64,000 bases of DNA from Epiperipatus broadwayi (lineage: Eukaryota > Onychophora > Udeonychophora > Euonychophora > Peripatidae). Positions 62,565 through 64,000 of the stretch are shown one piece after another. The stretch spans positions 188,001 through 252,000 of the forward strand of contig JAQFVV010000280.1 in assembly GCA_028023455.1 (NCBI GenBank), given 5' to 3'. The notes beneath the pieces were generated by a model that worked only from the letters and a program-made list of their open reading frames with translations, was not told where the DNA came from and made no database searches. Made by a program: the position numbers and the translations under genes. Numbering within the stretch: position 1 is the stretch's first letter; the number at the start of each line of letters is the position of its first letter.

Positions 62565-62785
62565 ATCACAATATGTGATGAAACAAGAGTTGCTCTCTAC
62601 TCTAGTGCTTTGCACTATAAACTTCAGTAATCAGTAACTATCGCTATAATGCCTTTGTCAAATGTATTTGCCAATAAGGCTTGGAATTGAAATCTGTGGA
62701 TAAAAATATAAATGCATTAACATTTGCTAATTACTAATTATTCAAGCTTACTATAGATGGCAGGAAAGCAAAAAGCTACTCTAAT
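62565..62785 (+). repeat. Dispersed repeat, partner of 22855-23085
   Basis: Same order of blocks as the partner: an early CTCTCTACTCTAGTGCT and a late ATTATTCAAGCTTAC-ATAGAT. Family not recognised. Confidence 0.6.
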
Positions 62786-64000
62786 TTTAATTATCATTAA
62801 TTATTTTCAACAAAAACTCTTATTTTAAAATTTTGAAATGAATTAATGAGTTGCTTTCTTGTTTTATTTTTGACTAATGATTTTTAGGTAGACAAACAAG
62901 TAAGTCAGATAAGATTTTATGGTAATTATGAAGAAAATATTTAATAGCTTTTCATTCCATTTTCTTTGATATTAACTAATTTTTTTCTATTACATAAGAA
63001 GTTTTAAATCTCATAAAATCGTGAAAGCTGAAAAAAGTATTTTTAATAAAATTTTCCAATAAAAGATATTTTACAACTTTTCAATGCTTTTTTATAATAA
63101 ATTTAATAAATGAGAATCATTGAAATTATCTATAGAAAATTATTTTCATTTTGCCAAGAGATCTTATAAGACTTTTTTGTGGGGGGGGGGGGAACTCAGC
63201 CATGGCAATAATTATATATTATAGATTCTATTTTTGATGCAGAGGGATGTAAATATTACCATGTTTATTTCCAAATATTTAACATAAATGTATCTATTTA
63301 TTTAAATGCTTATCTCTACTTTGTACATAGAACTGCATATTGTGTTATTTAATATAATATTACTCTGAAATGTATACAATTTATAAAAAATTGCAGAATA
63401 CAACTAAATATGCAACTTGTTTACTTCATCACAGTGAAGTAGATATCGGTAATTTTTTGGTAGAGTTGATCTTATGACAATTTCAACATTATTAAGATTC
63501 CAATTATATTCATAATTATGATTCTCATAGTGATAGCAACTAGCTATGTGGGCATGACCAAGAACAGAGTACTCAATACTTTGCTTTAAGCTGATGTGAA
63601 AAGTAGGCATAACTTACCTCTCAATTTTTCCAAAATATAGTTTCTGATACCAATCAAAACCATCAGTTTTAAATATGAAAATAAATATTTACAAAACTAC
63701 TTTTTCAAATATAAGTTCAATATCTTTTATTATATTTAAACTGAAAGTATTTTCAATAATAAACTCCTCCATACACAAACATTTTAAATGAGTCATTTGC
63801 CATATTACTCATTCATAAGTTTATTTTTTTGTTAAGACATTTGGAGATTATCTTTCAATGCAAAAGAATACCACTGTTCTTATTCTATAAATGTATGACC
63901 AGTTCATTAACTTTGATATTTTTAAGAAATAAAGCAATTGTAAAATAAATGACATTGTGAATACATTTTTAAAAAAATCTGATTTATATTAAATTCTATT
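62786..64000. other. AT-rich DNA without a recognisable gene
   Basis: Nothing recognisable apart from a G12 tract at 63181-63192. The minus-strand open frame at 63404-63610 (68 codons, His and Asn-rich) has no known domain or promoter context. Confidence 0.5.

Noticed and set aside
1-64000. CRISPR arrays, operons, rRNA, phage or virus genes
   Set aside because: None visible; the composition and element types are those of an animal genome.

Overview
This is a strongly AT-rich, CpG-poor eukaryotic window with no intact protein-coding gene that I can defend. Almost everything recognisable is a decayed mobile element. APE-type non-LTR retrotransposons (RTE-like endonuclease plus reverse transcriptase), Penelope-like GIY-YIG fragments, tRNA-derived SINEs, a hAT-type MITE, foldback elements and hammerhead-ribozyme repeats together point to an invertebrate metazoan. 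A mollusc, flatworm or cnidarian would all fit, but the window does not decide. I see no bacterial operon structure, CRISPR array or rRNA.

Layout. 1-5.9 kb: unassigned AT-rich DNA. 5.95-9.13 kb: an island that keeps many CpGs while its surroundings have almost none; it holds one candidate coding exon (6292-6360). 9.36-12.2 kb: a non-LTR element on the minus strand. 12.25-15.2 and 16.14-18.8 kb: two direct copies of a long non-coding repeat with a conserved TATA box (a third copy is at 52.5-54.7 kb), the first interrupted by a SINE with a target-site duplication. 18.8-32.4 kb: two decayed minus-strand LINE fragments, two hammerhead repeats and a dispersed repeat pair. 32.47-35.35 kb: a plus-strand sister of the first LINE. 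36.16-36.86 kb: a long palindrome with one hammerhead ribozyme per arm, on opposite strands. 39.6 kb: a 367-bp hAT-type MITE. 42.7-49.4 kb: SINEs, a foldback element and a 1.57-kb terminal-inverted-repeat element with a near-perfect 8-bp duplication. 51.05-52.0 kb: a relative of that element. 57.9-61.8 kb: a Penelope-like fragment, a third well-preserved LINE and a head-to-head inverted pair of Penelope-like 3' ends.

The most interesting signal is the approximately 315-bp repeat family (23.6, 31.6 and 36.2-36.9 kb, with a remnant at 40.3 kb). Its RNA-sense strand carries a type I hammerhead core with matching stems I, II and a very short stem III, followed by a tRNA-like A-box/B-box module. 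This resembles metazoan retrozymes and the ribozymes of Penelope-like elements. All protein-like readings are interrupted by stops and frameshifts, so the elements look inactive as coding units, although the ribozymes in the palindrome look intact.
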